From the NCBI GenBank assembly GCA_003260075.1, contig QLIY01000317.1, positions 1-64,000 on the forward strand: 64,000 bases of DNA. Direction: 5' to 3'. The DNA is from Phallusia mammillata. Lineage: Eukaryota > Chordata > Ascidiacea > Phlebobranchia > Ascidiidae. A program made the position numbers and the translations under genes. The notes under the pieces are model-generated. The model was not told where the DNA came from and searched no databases. It worked only from the letters and a program-made list of their open reading frames with translations. Positions 11,291-26,200 of this stretch are shown one piece after another. Position 1 is the stretch's first letter. Each line of letters begins with the position of its first letter.

Positions 11291-14200
11291 CTAAACCAAA
11301 TGCTTTGTTAAACAAAAGGTAAAAAGCTTGCTATTACACTTGCTTAAACAGGCATTACAACTTAAAGATTAAAATTTATTACATTTAAAACATGTAACTT
11401 ATTTCGACAGAATACAACGTACTTTTTGTCTTGAGGCAATCTGTGGGTCTGGAGCAACGTTCTGAAGCTTAAACCCGAGTGCAGTCAACCAAGACGAGGT
11501 ATCGGTCATGTGATTAAACACTGGCACAGGGTTCACCGGGTCAACAACTTGGAAAGCAGTAAAAACAACGAGTTCTGTTCCAAGGTCTTTCAGTCGGTAA
11601 ACTCCCGATGACGTCAGCTGACCCACTATTGCGTCATATTCAACTGCTTGCTGTAGCTGCCCTGTACTTTTTTCACGACTGGAGCTTTGGCCAAGGACCG
11701 AGTCCGGTGTGATCTTGGGCGCCGATAGTGGCGATAAGGCTTCGCGATTTGCAAACCGAACTAGGCCGGTAGTGACATCATATATGCCCCCGCGGAAGCC
11801 AATGGCGACAAAGAGGGAGGGTTCAGAATCATGCAGAACTTGTCCGAATGGTGAATACCTAAAACAACATTTTTGCATTAAGTTTCTTTGCAGAAGTTTC
11901 GACCTGTTGCCTGAACATGTCAACCGGACAATCGGATTTGCTCAGTATGATATTACACTTACTTTATTCGCTTCACCATCTTCATTCCGCTGTTAAAAAC
12001 TCCGATCGGTGACCCCATATGGTCACAAACGATTGACCAGACCTGACCGTCGCTTCGTTCCATAGCGAACAAGTGACCTTCAACGTCATATCGGTACGTT
12101 GTGATGCGATCTGCGAATGTAATGTGCGTTAAAACCTGTTTCTGAATCAAATGTTTTAACGTTGAAATTGTTGGACAGGGTACAGATTTTTACTTACGGG
12201 AAGTTGCATTAAATGTGTGAGTAAGGCGATCCGGTTTCGCAAGATCAGCGTATAGGAATCGAATCACTTCCCCTGTACGGACATTCACTCTTGTTGTGAG
12301 GCGACCGAAACCATCGTACGCATATTTGATCTGTTGATTGAAAAAATGAAATAAATTTTGAAATACAAACTGACTATACTAGGGATTTTACGTTGTTTGT
12401 TGATTAATTACCTCATAAGCGTCGTCTAATCTGTATGCGGTGGTCAGATGGCCCATGCTGTCGTATTCGAATACCTCGTTGCCTCTTTGCTGCAGGAAAC
12501 CGTCCTTGTCAAAGCGGTACTGCAAGTCTCCGCAAGAGGTCAATCTATTACAAAACCATTCCTCAATATTTTGCAAGTTAAAACAATATACATTGGCAAG
12601 ACGTTGAACGTTACAAATTAATGTTCTGTACTATTAACGTTTCCACCAAAGACTCTATTTTATGCAATTGATCACCGAACTATCTTTACCTTCCATATTT
12701 GTCGTATCTCAGTGTCGTTAACACCCCGTTTTCTTCAATCTTTGAAAGCTTGCCGTCAGCGTCGTAGGTGTAACGCCACTTTGTGGTTCCATCAATAGCA
12801 CACGACTTGAGTTCGCCTTTGCTTGTGTAGCTATACCCGACAGTAGTCACGTTGTCATCCAGCCCACTGACAGTGAGCAAATCAATTCGTCCAGCCTGGT
12901 CGTAGCTGATTCCAAGGTTATAAATTGGAGCCCTAATGAAATAAACAAGCAGTTTGAAATATAGCCTATGAACGATAAAATAAATGCTGCGATTGTGCAA
13001 TTGTTACAACCAATGCGTCTTACCAATAAAGTGGATGGTGAAAATATAGTTATGCCTAAAACTTACCGAAACATGTAAAGACTGACACCAGTGATCCTGC
13101 CACTGTTCTGGGACTGCTTAGAAAGAGTTACAGTATCTGTGCTGATTGTGTAGATCTGGTCGAAGTCGATAACCTTGTACGGTCCGAATGTGGTTAACTT
13201 GCCAGAGACATCGTCGTAACTGTAGAACTCCTGTGGCAGCCTGGTTCCATTTACCTTTACCTAGAGAAGAAAACACCATGTAAAAATGTGACCAAGCTGC
13301 CGTAGAGCTTGTATATATTTAATGGAAAACGTTGCAGTAACTCCATTTTTTATGAGTGCCTAGTTTTACTCAAATACCACTTTGTACTATCAGAGCTTTA
13401 TTTAACATTTACCTGAATGCTGTCCAAACGCAAATTCACGTCGTTAGTGTAATCAAACACGGCAAGTAGGCCGCCATCGGTCGATGACGTCACTGTATGA
13501 CGTTGCACCAGAGGCCCGTTCCTATGGAAGCGTAGCGTACATCGGTCAGTGCTCACGGACACGATTTCTCCCGATTGAGGATCGCGCAGCATACTGGTGC
13601 GTGTGCCGTCATGCAGAACCTCGGTCATGTGACCGTGCGCGTCATAGCGAAATATGCTTTTGCGTTTCTCACCTATAAGAAAAACCATAAGTCAAGAACG
13701 TTGCACAAACTTTTACATTGTTAAAGTCGTTGCTTACCAGGATAGTAGACAGCCAGGGGACTTCCATGGTCATTGTTGTCCAGCACCAACATGTCGACGC
13801 CATCGGCGCCGATGAATGTCGTCCGAACGAAACCAATGCCGATACGTCGGTCAAGCGTGTATGTTAGTCCTGATGGCAGGGTCAGTTTGTGTAAGTTGCT
13901 GCTTCCGTCGTATGCAAAAGTAAAGTGGCCCGTGGAATGGGGTGGAATCATGCGCGCCATCTAGTAAAAAATATAAGTAAGGTTACTTTTTGGATGCACA
14001 CTGGTAAAGACTTTAATGCGGCAGTTATAATTCGAAATATTCTAACCAAACCTGTTGGCAAACATGATAAAATAGCCCTATTGCGGTTTGATTAAATTGA
14101 CAACTTACTAAATTTCCATATGTATAGCGCCAGGTGTTGCCATCTGGTGTGCGCACAATCTGCATGTTGCCGCTAGCGTCGTAAGTGATGTGTTCGGTGT

Positions 14201-17200
14201 GACGACCTCGTTGCCACGTGCTCGCGTGACCTTTGGGGTCATAGGTTACGTTTACAGGGCTTATAACGTTGTTTGGCATCCAAAGGGTAGGAAGTCCCCG
14301 ATCGTTATACTGGAAATGTGCAAAAGATTATAGTTAACCTCCATACAACTTATAACTGGAAGGTACAAAACTCGATTGGTTTTCGTGCAACATTTTAACC
14401 GTTGGTATTTAGGATTTTACCTGGACGCGAAGCATAAACTTGGCATGATCGTCATAAATCTTCTCCATTTTTAAAGCTTGAGAGTAATCCAATGAAAGGA
14501 TGTTTCGCCCGTTAACAGCCATTCGTCTTCCTAGAAGGAACTGACTGGTGTGGGAACCAGATCCTAAAAAAATCGATTGAGTAAAACTGTGGATTTTCTA
14601 GCAAGGAATGTGGATAAACTCAGGATCTTACCGGCATCCTTCTCTTTTCTTGTTCTCCAGACGATCTCATTTTCCAAGGGGTCCGATGGAAGACGGATTG
14701 TTCTCTTAGCGAGGAAGGGTGCGGTCAGTCCTAAGACTGGATGCGGTTTTGTCTCCAGAATCAAATCGGAATCGTCAAGGTAGTGCACGGAAATAGAATT
14801 GTCAGTCCATCGCTTGTATGTCGTCATCATTGCACCTACAAATAGAAAATGATGCTAAATTCAATTCTTGAAGGTTCTACTAAGCGGGCATTTCGATTTT
14901 GTCGATTTTGGTGAATTTTGATAGGTTACTGTGACCAAAAAGGGACATAACCTTGAAAACAAAACCAATACAAGCTCTGTACGTCCAGTCAGTATATTCA
15001 ATAAAGATATGACTAAGTTTAAGACTGTTGTTGGTACACCAGTCACAAACCTTCAGTGGTTGTAATTAGATCACATAGGTATCCAGGCTCGGTGCTGATC
15101 ACAACATCACGACGCCCAACTCCCATTTTAGTCGATCCCGCCGATGTCGCAGCTGTTTCGATGGTGACCGTGTACCGGGTAGCGTTGACGCTGCGATGCA
15201 ATGACGTCATCGAACCGGTTGGCGAAACCGCGGTGATGACGCGTCCGTAAACGTCATAGATGTAGAACGACGACGCATAACGACCGTAAACGCTGGACAA
15301 TATAAGACCACTGTCTTCGCTTTGGTAAGTGAATGCCGCGATTGGAGTTGCTGAGTCTAAACAGGGAAAAAATAATGTCAATTCTGTCTTGAAATTTTTA
15401 GAGCTATTTTTTCGCTGTATGTGTTATTTGTTACCTTGGACGATTCTGGTGATATCTCCATCCCTGTTGACTGTTAACCCAAGGTTCTGTCGGTTTGGCA
15501 AGGCGATCTGGAAAGGTCTCTGAACACACAAAAAATAATGCAAATTAATTGCTATTGCAAACACTTTTCATTAACAGCAGATTCGTCTTGCACAATATTA
15601 ACACTTTAAAAGTATACAAAAAAGTACTAGTGCACAAAATTTTATCGAGTATGTTCTCACCCCGGGGGGGGGGAGCAAACACTTTTCATTAACAGCAGAT
15701 ACGTCTTGCACAATATTAACACTTTAAAAGAACACAAAAAAGTACTAGTGCACAAAATTTTATCGAGTATGTTCTCACCCCGCTGGCATCATAATCAATT
15801 TGAAGCCGATTGCCATTCACATCACGGATCACGTGGAGTCGACCACGTGTTGTATAGGCAAAGTTGTAGAGCAATGATCCGGTGATGACGTTGCGGGTTT
15901 CCACGTGGCGACCATCGCGGTTAAATACGTACAGCTGATTGGCGTCCGGGTTGGCCACGTGATACTCAGCGCGGGAGTTCAGGGAAGGTAAGGAATGCAC
16001 CACCTAAAATAAAGGACGCTTTTTTACCAGACAGCTTTTGAAGCAAAATTTAGTTTTAGACATTAAAAAGCTAACCGAATTAAACAAACAATTTGACAGC
16101 AATCAAACTAAGGCATACTTATGTAAAACGCGAATGTCCGAGTTGAACTTGAACCAATATGGGGGGGGGGAGAGAAGCAGTTGCACTCCTGAACTGCGCA
16201 ATCACACTTGGAGTCGACACCAGCTATGGTGGAAATGCGCCCGCTGAAATAAACGTATCCAAATTGTTTTAGGTTGAAACAGTAGAACTTGTGTTATGAG
16301 TGCTGTGAGTGTAGTGTGGTGGTGTTTTCGTATCTAATATATGCAACGTGCAGACGTCGTATTGTCTGTCTGCAAAAGGAAGAGGCGCCTAAAATCTTTG
16401 TATCGATCTAAACGAGTGATAAAACAATATAGGTTTTACAACTTCCACATAAAAGTCGATATCCGTTTTATGATTACATAGACAAAATCAATATTAAAGA
16501 AAGCAACTCCCTCGCTATATTCACCTGTATGGGGGGGGGGAAAGGACGTTTTTTTACCAGACAGCTTTTGAAGCAAAATTTAGTTTTAGACATTAAGAAG
16601 CTAACCGAATTAAACAAACAATTTGACAGCAATCAAACTAATGCATACTTATGTAAAACGCGAATGTCCGAGTTGAACTTGAACCAATATTTTTTACAAC
16701 CTACTTTTCGAATTCGAAGATTCAATTGGTCAGCGATGTACACGCTGCCATCAGGTGTCGCTGTAACTGCGGTTGGATTGTGTAGAGAAGCACTGCGTGC
16801 AAAGTTGCCATCGCCTGAGAAGCAGTTGCACTCCTGCACTGCGCAGTCACACTTGGAGTCGACACCAGCTATGGTAGAGATGCGTCCGCTGAAATAAATG
16901 TAACTAAATTGTTTTGGGTTGAAACAACAGAACTTGTGTTGTGTTATGAGTGTTGTGTGGTGGTTTTTCGTATCTAATAAATGCAACGTGCAGACGTCGT
17001 ATTGTCTGTCCGCAAAAGGAGAAGGCGCCTAAAATCTGTGTATCGATCTAAACGAGTGATAAAACAACATAGGTTTTACAACTTCCACATAAAAATCGAT
17101 ATCCGTTTTATGATTACATATACAAAATCAATATTAAAGAAAGGAACTCCCACGCTAAATTCACCTGTATGGATCCACCCTTCTGACTCTGTGGATAAAC

Positions 17201-20200
17201 TTTTGATCCGACTCGGCAATGATAAGTGCGCCATCTGCTGGTGAAACTGATATCGACGTTGGTGAGATAAGGCTCACTTTTCTGGCATCGCTAAATTAAA
17301 TAAGAAAAAAATTAAACTCTGTTTTTAATTAATATTTTTACCAAAGTAAAAAACGAACCGATCGTCTGGATTCTTGGCTACAGCCCTTGTGCAGTGTACC
17401 GGAACGCCAGCTGCTAGCGAGGCGTGACGTTGAGTGACGTCAATGCGTACCACCACGTCACCATCAAGTACGTAAAGCATGTCATCCAAATGACTGATGG
17501 CCAACCCAGTGGGAAATGTGAATTCGACCTAAAGATGTGACTTGTATTAGAAAACCCTTACCATTAAGTTTAAATCTGTCATATATATCTTTTCCCGTCT
17601 AAAAGATAACGAAAAATTAGAAAAATCTTTCTATAGGTTGAAATCTATCATAGATAGTGTTTCAGAATGAATTGGGTTTATACCTGGTCTAAGCTGATGG
17701 TTCCCGAGCATGGGATGGGTCTTGTTCCCGACACCAGCAAGCTGCCTGCAAATGTACTGACTGTGCGGGTCGAAGGGTTCACAGTTCGAATCCTTGTCCC
17801 ATCCACAAAGTACAGGCGCCCGTTTTTATCCAAGGCTAGACCTTTTGGTGCTGACAGGCGAGCCGAGGTGGCTGGTCCGTTATCACCGCATTCGTCTATT
17901 AACAGAAGATTTTAGGTTTATTTTAGGTTTAAGCGTCGGCAATATAGCAACACTGTGTGGTATGATTCATACCATTTTGAAGGGGATAACAAGCAGCACC
18001 ATTTCCAACCACCACTTCATAGTTGGTTGGAAGTTCACGACTACTTCTTGGTGCTGACATGCGACGCAGTTTGTAGATCTGGCGCTCGTTTGGGTTTGAA
18101 AAGTAAAGAACTCCGTCAGAGGTAGGACTGACCGCCATGTAGTACTGCAATGTAAATAAATATTTTTTTGCAAAACCAGATCTATATTTTTTCGACAGGA
18201 TGAACAGATGGTGATTTTACCTTTGCCGGTGCGCTGCGTGTGGAGTAGAGACTGGTGGCTGTGCCATTCGAGTCGATCTTGCGGATGAAATTATGGGGGG
18301 GGGGGGAAAACTTGTGTGCGTGCAGCAGGACCTATAAGAAAACCATAGTTTCGGTGCTTGTAGTCTTAACTCCATGGATCAAACAGTTTTATTCCAAAAA
18401 TCATTTTTTTACAAGAGTTTTCGAGTGCGAATGGATAGAATACATTTAGCGACACAGAACCAGTCTAAACAAAATTTTAACAAACTTTAATACATACAGG
18501 ATTTTTTACTAATTTGATTATATTCCAAAACCATGTGAGCTGGGGGGGGGGTCGCCGACGTAAACGCTGCCGGATGTGTCGCTCGCCAAAGCAACCGGTG
18601 ACAAAACTTGTGTACGTGCAGCAGGACCTATAAGAAAACCATAGTTTCGGTGCTTGCATTTCACAAATCTACAGTCTTAACTCCATGGATCTAACAGTTT
18701 TATTCCAAAAGTCATTTTTGTACAAGAGTTTCCGAGTGCGAATAGATAGTGTGTATTTAGCCACACAGAACCGGTCTAAACAAAATTTTATCTAACTCAA
18801 ATACAGGATTTTTTACTAATTTGATTATATTCCAAAACCATGTGAGCTGCTTACCGTTGCAGCCGCTACAAGACTCATGTCTGGTCATGCCATTTCCCAT
18901 TACAGTTGACATCATAGGGGGTTGCTCAAGCAGTCGCATCTCGCCCCCATTACCCAGGTGAACTACCCCAGCTTCGGGGTGATAAGTGTGGTGGACGTCC
19001 AACGACCAGAGGTCCATGGCCGGGTGACCTTGAACGGTACTGACCAATGTTTTCCACACCTTTTGTGAGCACGCCTCGTATTCATAACCGACCAAAACTA
19101 CAAAAAGTAAAAATGGTTAAAAACGCATAAAACATACAATAGATATAGGGAGATAACCACACATATATAAGAACTTGCATTAGACACGATATAGTACCTT
19201 TGGCTTTGACGTTTCCATACACAGAACGACTATAGGCATCAGTTCTCGGCCATTCGTATGTGTAACGGAGGTTGGATTCGGCCTCGAATTTTTTCTCGAA
19301 TAGTCGACCTTGGATGGCAATCTTAAGATGGATCTGCAGGAGGTTGGCCGGTTTCTCCCCTTCGACCAGCGAAATAGTGAGAATTGAAGTGTAACCAGAT
19401 GCACGACTGCTGAGGTAAACGAGGGAGGTTTCTGTGCCTGGAAGGTTGACGGCTTGTCTGATTGCCTAAGGAACAAATATTGACATGAATCTAGGTAGTT
19501 ATATCACTGAATATTCTAGGTGTTGAGTTTTGACTAAAAGTTATAGGCAAGTATCCACAATTGCACAGAAGCTCGAAAGCAAAACAATCCAATTATTACC
19601 TGTGCCTCAGGAATAACAGTCCCTCTTTCAGCACACTGAGCAGCAGAGTAAGACCTGACGCTGCTAACGAGCACAACAGCACTTGGTTGAGCAAGCAGAC
19701 TCGCATCACAGTCGGTCGAATCATACACAAGTTGGTTGGGTTGACTGGGTGTGCGCATTTTGACGTCAGGGGCTATGACGTAATCATTCCAGGGTGCAAA
19801 CACAGTCAGAGTGGTGGGGACAAATGAGGTTCGATGTACGGAGAGAGTGAGAGATCCTCCGCCGTTGACTAGTATGTCATACCTTTGAATTGTTGCATTG
19901 GAGTATTTAATTTGAGTATTAGAGATGTTTATAGAACTATCACCTCCATATTGTATAAATGCATAAATGCACTCATCTTTGATATAACAAAAATCAACTT
20001 ACCATCCATCTGTCCTGGTCTTGGTTGATCCCAACTCAGGATGGTGAGCAATTTCCACCTCAGCGCCAACTAGCGGCGACCCGTCAAGCGTTAGGACTTT
20101 TCCTCGTATCACGCTCACTTGTCTGTCAAACGCACATTGTATAATCCCGATTAAAAAGTGCGTCCCGCGGCGGTGGCCGGTCGCTAAAATCGACGTCTTA

Positions 20201-23200
20201 ATCTATTTTCGCCACTCGCTTTTTAAGCAGTTTATTATCGGATGAGAGAAGATATAAATAGCCGGCAAGAGGCCAAGTTTGGTTAGCGTTGGCAAAGAGT
20301 CAACATATCAACACGGGTTGAAATGAAGCGCCGGATAAAGTAGATGTGGTGGCAATACGGATCAGTTACCGGGAGAAGCGAAGTGCCGACTCCAATGAGG
20401 TCGGTCATACAGATTTAATGGACATCAAAAACTTTTGGCGGAAATTAGGCGAGTTTCTCCCGATTTCGATTTAAAGAGACGTGGTAATTTAACGCAAGTG
20501 GCTCATTAATCATTGCCTGCGCAGTATTTTATAACAGATTCAAAAATTACCGCCACTATTCATAATAGCAATAAAGCTTACTTTTGGTTGAATTTTGAGC
20601 TCTGGGCTCCTCGCTGAATGCCGTTGTCGTTAATAAGAAACCGAACTCGCTCGTAGAAGGATGATGTGGCTTTTAGTGGGTTCCTACCGTAGACGCGCGA
20701 GATCTCGTGGGTTGGATTCAGCGAGCCTCTACACTGGGTGCTGTGACTACAAGCACGCTGGGAACAACAGTCTGGATCCTGACAATCCGTGAGCGTATCT
20801 AAAGAATAAGATGAACTGACGTCACTAAAACTGTATTTTGTTAAAAACCGTGTATATTTAGTTACCTGAATCAATTATATTTGTTTTTGTACACCTATAT
20901 TTCATAAAATTAGTTTAGCTACAGGCAGTGCACATTATTTCGATTCATATGGTCTCATCAGTGCAACCGGTGGAAAGAGACAGGCCGTATTGGCTAGTGT
21001 AGCCATGTAGGTCAAAATAGTGTGCATTGTATCCAGCTTATCATATACTGGCTTGAGTTTAGTTCACTTATTCGATTAGTTACCGTGGTCGTTGTCTCTT
21101 CCGTCATTGCACATCATTTCCACCTCCACGTTGCAGCTTTCTCCCTTCCACCCGGACGAGCAGGAGCAGTAATACTCCCCTTCCGCATCACGGATGCAGT
21201 TGCCGTGTCCAGAGCAATCGTTGGGACATCCGACTATAAATATATACACATTTGTTTCAACCAACAAAAATATACCATAGAACAAGGGGAAATATGATGT
21301 AACTTGACCAAAGTGCTACGCCAGGTTGTTACGTTTTAAGTTCGATGCCCGTTCGGTGAGCGGTTAAACTTTCACCAAACATAGATTAGAAAATCCTATA
21401 CTACATCAGGGGGGGGGGAGTTGTTACGTTTTAAGTTCGATGCCCGTTCGGTGATCGGTTAAACTTTCACCAAACATAGATTAGAAAATCCTATACTACA
21501 TCATGTGCCAAGTGAACGTTAAAAACGAACTTACCAAAAGTGCATGAGTGTCCGTTCCAACCAAGGTCGCAGAGGCACATGCCGTTCATACAAGTCCCGT
21601 GTTCATCGCACTTCAGAGGGCACTCTCTTACATCACACGCATCACCGGTCCATCCGTCGTTGCAGCGACACTCTCCGTCCACGCAAGCGCCGTTGTCATG
21701 GTGACATGCTGGTCTGCACATCGCTGCAGCAGGGGGAGGGTTCAGACTTGCTAGGTCTAACGTGTGTGTGTGTGTGTGTGTTGTGTTTGTTCGTATGTGG
21801 TTGTGTAAATTTAAGAGTTGGGCACCAAGGGTGTGGTTAGTATTTTTTGGTTTTTGATTGTAAATTCGAATTTGCAGAATCACAAGATTTTTTTAACAAT
21901 CATGATAAAAATGTAGAGATGATGTCGTTAAACATATGATGTTTAAGGACAATATTGTGATGGGGGTTTGGTTATCGTGCGTTGTATTGATGATTGGTGT
22001 TTGATTATTTTTGTTAGAATGACACGGCAAGCAAAATTAGGGGAAGAGAGAGAGAGAGGAAACAAAAAAACAATAATAAATAAAAAGGTTACAACTACAA
22101 CACAACTCCATACAAAGCTAATGTTTAATGCAAAAACACAAAATATATAAATAGTAATTACTGCATAAACCAAACTAAAACCCACAACAAACCAAATGAT
22201 AAAATATGACTAATCAAATCATGCAGAAACACGCATTCAATGACATGTTAACTGATGACGTCACATCAGACGTCACGAGCTTCCCTTTTCTACTACACAT
22301 GCGGAAAAGAGAACATGAGGTTTTTGATCTCAAACAAGTCGCCCTTTCTATTTTAATACTACTTGCTACAATGCAAGCTTTTTAATTTTCACTGCAAACC
22401 AACTAGCACCCAGTCATCGGTGCAGTTTGTGTTGAAATGTGATATGATTTAATGTAAGAGTGTTTTAGCTTGCTACTAAAACAGTAAGGTGTGTTTCAGT
22501 GTGTGAATTTTAGCATGTCAAGTTTGTACATTTTTCACGACACTTTAAAGCGGCAAACCAACTTTAAAGTTGCAATGTCAAATTATGCTAGCAGCATGTT
22601 TTCTAAATTAACATTGCTGGCCCATTAGCTGCTCAAATAATTAAGACAAAACATGATTGCTTACCTGTGGCGCAGTTGGTGTCACCCCAGCCGGGATCAC
22701 ACACACATTGTTTGGTTACTGTGTCCATACGACCGTGTCCAGCACATCCCGCAGGACACGAGGCATCCTCCAGGGAACACGTGGTTCCCATCCAGCCTCG
22801 ATTACATCTACACTGGCCCTTGACGCATATTCCATGTCCGGAACAACCGGGGTCAACGCAGTCCACTACAAAAGAAGTGTCAAGACTTTTAGGTCAATAG
22901 AACAGCAATATTACCATGGTTTTTTAGCCTCGCGTTCACAGAAAAGCTTAGAAAACTAGTCGAAACATGGATTGATAAAAAATGCTTTCTCATTTGACTT
23001 TTGTAAAGCTATTTAAGCTGTAACTTATTGGAGAGCTCACCTTCTTCACAGGCTTCGCCTTTAAATCCCTGTTCACATTCGCAGACGCCGTCTCCCCCGC
23101 AGGTCCCATGACCTCCGCAGTCAGGTACTAAGCACTGGTCTGACCTCGTACCGCAGTCGACTCCTTTCCAACCCGAGAAGCAAACACATTTTCCGTGGGC

Positions 23201-26200
23201 GTAAACACCATTTCCACGACAGTGTACTGAGCAAGAAACTGAAAACAAAAATCTGTTATGTAGATCATAAGGATTTATGAACTTGTACATTTTTAGCTGT
23301 AAATGGTTGAAATTTACAGATTTGGTTTAACAAGTGGGCTGTCTACCTTGAGAGCAGTCGCTGCCTTGAAAACCGACGAAGCAGTGGCACCTGCCAGCGA
23401 TGCAGTCACCCTTGCCTCGACAACTGTTGGGACATTGCGACAATCCCTCTGTGAATAAAAACATAATTGGAACAGATGTCAACCATGCTGCAAGTGGAAT
23501 GGATTGTTTTATTTTCACGTGTTTGGAAAAATATTAATATTTTGAGCGATTAAATTTCTCAGAGGTTTGCAAATTTAAATGTCATTGTACCTGAAATTGA
23601 TGTTTTTAATTCGACCAATTCCACGTTTTCGCCGTCGTTAAACACAGCGAGGTGCCAAGTGCCAGGTTCCATGAATTGGAGGAATCCGGTATTTACTCTT
23701 CCTTCCGACGAGGAAGATACGCTTCTTTTAGACCGGGATGATTCGATGGCGAATGTGGCAAACGAGGTTTGAAGCGCCCGAGAAGATGGCAGAGCGTCGC
23801 CATCAATCCTCTCGAAAAAATTAAACTGGAATAAAATATGTAAGGTTAAAAGATAAACTAGACCCAGTCAAGAGCATTGTTATGTCTAAAACCAGACTAA
23901 CAGAAAAAAATCAAGTCAATGTAGCAATAAAGTAGCTATAACGACAAACTCTTAATAAAGTGTAAAAGTGTCAATAGGAAGTGAAACTTTGAAATACGAA
24001 CAAGATCAAATCATTTTAAGTCACAGAGAATCTGTACGAAGGTGGGGTGAGGGGAGTGCACCTCAACTACAGACTTCAGGCGCCTTTCTAAATCCTCCCT
24101 TATCTCATTGTGCCAGGTCTCGACGTGTACTGCACCCTGGCTTATTTTATAATTCGCTAAAGGGGTGAGATTTGGACCATGATGGTACAAACGTATAAAG
24201 TTCATGTGGTTTGGAACCTTTAGTTTATGAAAACTGGCTGGGTGGGGGCAAGTTGAACAATTCGGCGAAGACGACTTAGGCGGCTATTGTAGTGAAATAG
24301 GGGTACAAGGTAGCCGGAGCAACATTATGATACTGTGATAACAACGGACCAATGACAATTAATCCCTATAAAACTTTATACGCCTGTTGAGAACGTCTGA
24401 TCCCTACTAACGATACCAAGCACAGCTGTATGTATTTTGTGTCTCCATGACGTAATTTTTTTCCGCGTTAGGTCGATTTACCGCGTTGTGTTATGCGTTT
24501 AGCGTCACCGGAACAAACGATACATTAGCGGTGGTTCTATTCCCAGGTTGTGACCTAAGTTCGGCCTTCATTCAAGGTTTGCAAGTAGGGGTCGCGTAAA
24601 ACCGACAAATATTTGTAAACATACATCTGCTGCTATGACGTATTGCATTTCTAGCAACATTGGACCTTGACAACTTGTATTGTCAACAAACATGTGTGCG
24701 TAACGTGACTGGCAAAGTCCTGACTCAATTTTGACTCGTTCAGACCACCCACACAGTACATGGACTATAGAAATACCGTTGCAAATTCGGACAGTACTAA
24801 TCCTGGCACGAATCAAGTCGGGACTAGCGCTCACGCGACGTGAAATACATTGGACACGGTTAAGCACTGAGCAAACAGCAGGTCTGACCAACCTCTGAGT
24901 AATACGTTCTTGCGACACTATTTGTTTGAAGGTAGAAGACTTTAGGCTTTCGATAAAGAAGATTTATATCAAATGATTGGAAAACTGCGATATTTGAATA
25001 AAGGTTTGCCAGACTATTTGAAATTTCAAATCTCCTGCGGTTCGACACAATAATCTTCGTGACAAGAACTAGGTCAAACAAATAATGCTTTAATCGTGTT
25101 GTGGTGTTTTTGGCACGTATCCTCTTAATGGTAACTAAATCCAAGTGATTAAAGTCGCACGTGTAGACAAACATTTCTTGTAACTTAGATTTATTCGGAT
25201 GCCTGTTTTGATTCTTGCCCTATAAAACGTCCGTTATGTGAAAACATTTTCTTTCAAAACGACACAACGGGACATGTGTCAGTCGTCAGGTTGTTTGACA
25301 GGCGACTTACGTTTTCATTTCGCTGACCACTGCGCGGATTACAAGGTATGCGAAGTGTCGGGTTACTGAGGCACTGACGTACTTTCTTGCTCGCAAGTTT
25401 GCGCAAAGTATTAAGGACCAAACGCGGCCTGTTTAAAAATGTACCCAGTGTCCAGTGATCAGTAAAGCCCAAACCACCGGTTTAGTGGGAAACTATAGAC
25501 TACACCTTCTAACAACGGTTTGTCTTGTTTCATGTTGTCATGGTGAATAACATGTTGAACGCACAAGCGGCGTAAAACGGCCCATGGTCGGTTGGGATCG
25601 GAGCCTACCTAACTCAAAGTCCGTGACACGAAGCATAAAACTACTTGACTTTGCAAGTTTGTTTTGACGTGCCCGAGCAGCTGACCTGACGTTGGACCGA
25701 CTCAAAAGGGTTTCTTGCGTTTTTTGAGCGGCTTTATACCCCTTTGGTGTCCAGTACCAGTACCAACTAATCACAAGGTAATTTTTGGTTGTTTTGTTTA
25801 ACGTCACCCAAAAGTACAACAGATGGTGACAAGGTCGACCTAAGGATTAAAATTCCTTCTTGAGCAAACAATTAGTTAAAAGAGTTTTGAGCTCGAAATT
25901 CGGCTATGTTTAGTTCAACGCTTGTTTCCTTACCTTGGTGTGGGATGGTCTGAGGCCTTTTCTGCCGTACACTGCGATTTGAGCTTTGGATCCCAGCGAG
26001 CAGTTAAACTTTATATGATAAGGTTCTTCAACATAAATTTGCATGTAACTAAATGACGCTGGGTTTACTTCAAAACTCGATTTCCGCTTGAACTGCAAAA
26101 CGTCTCCTGACCCTGAGAAAGCAAATGCATTAGTGTTGTTCCTTGCACTACTAAGTATTTCGATTATGTCCGTGTTCTCGACTCGTTTCAGGCCATGGAC

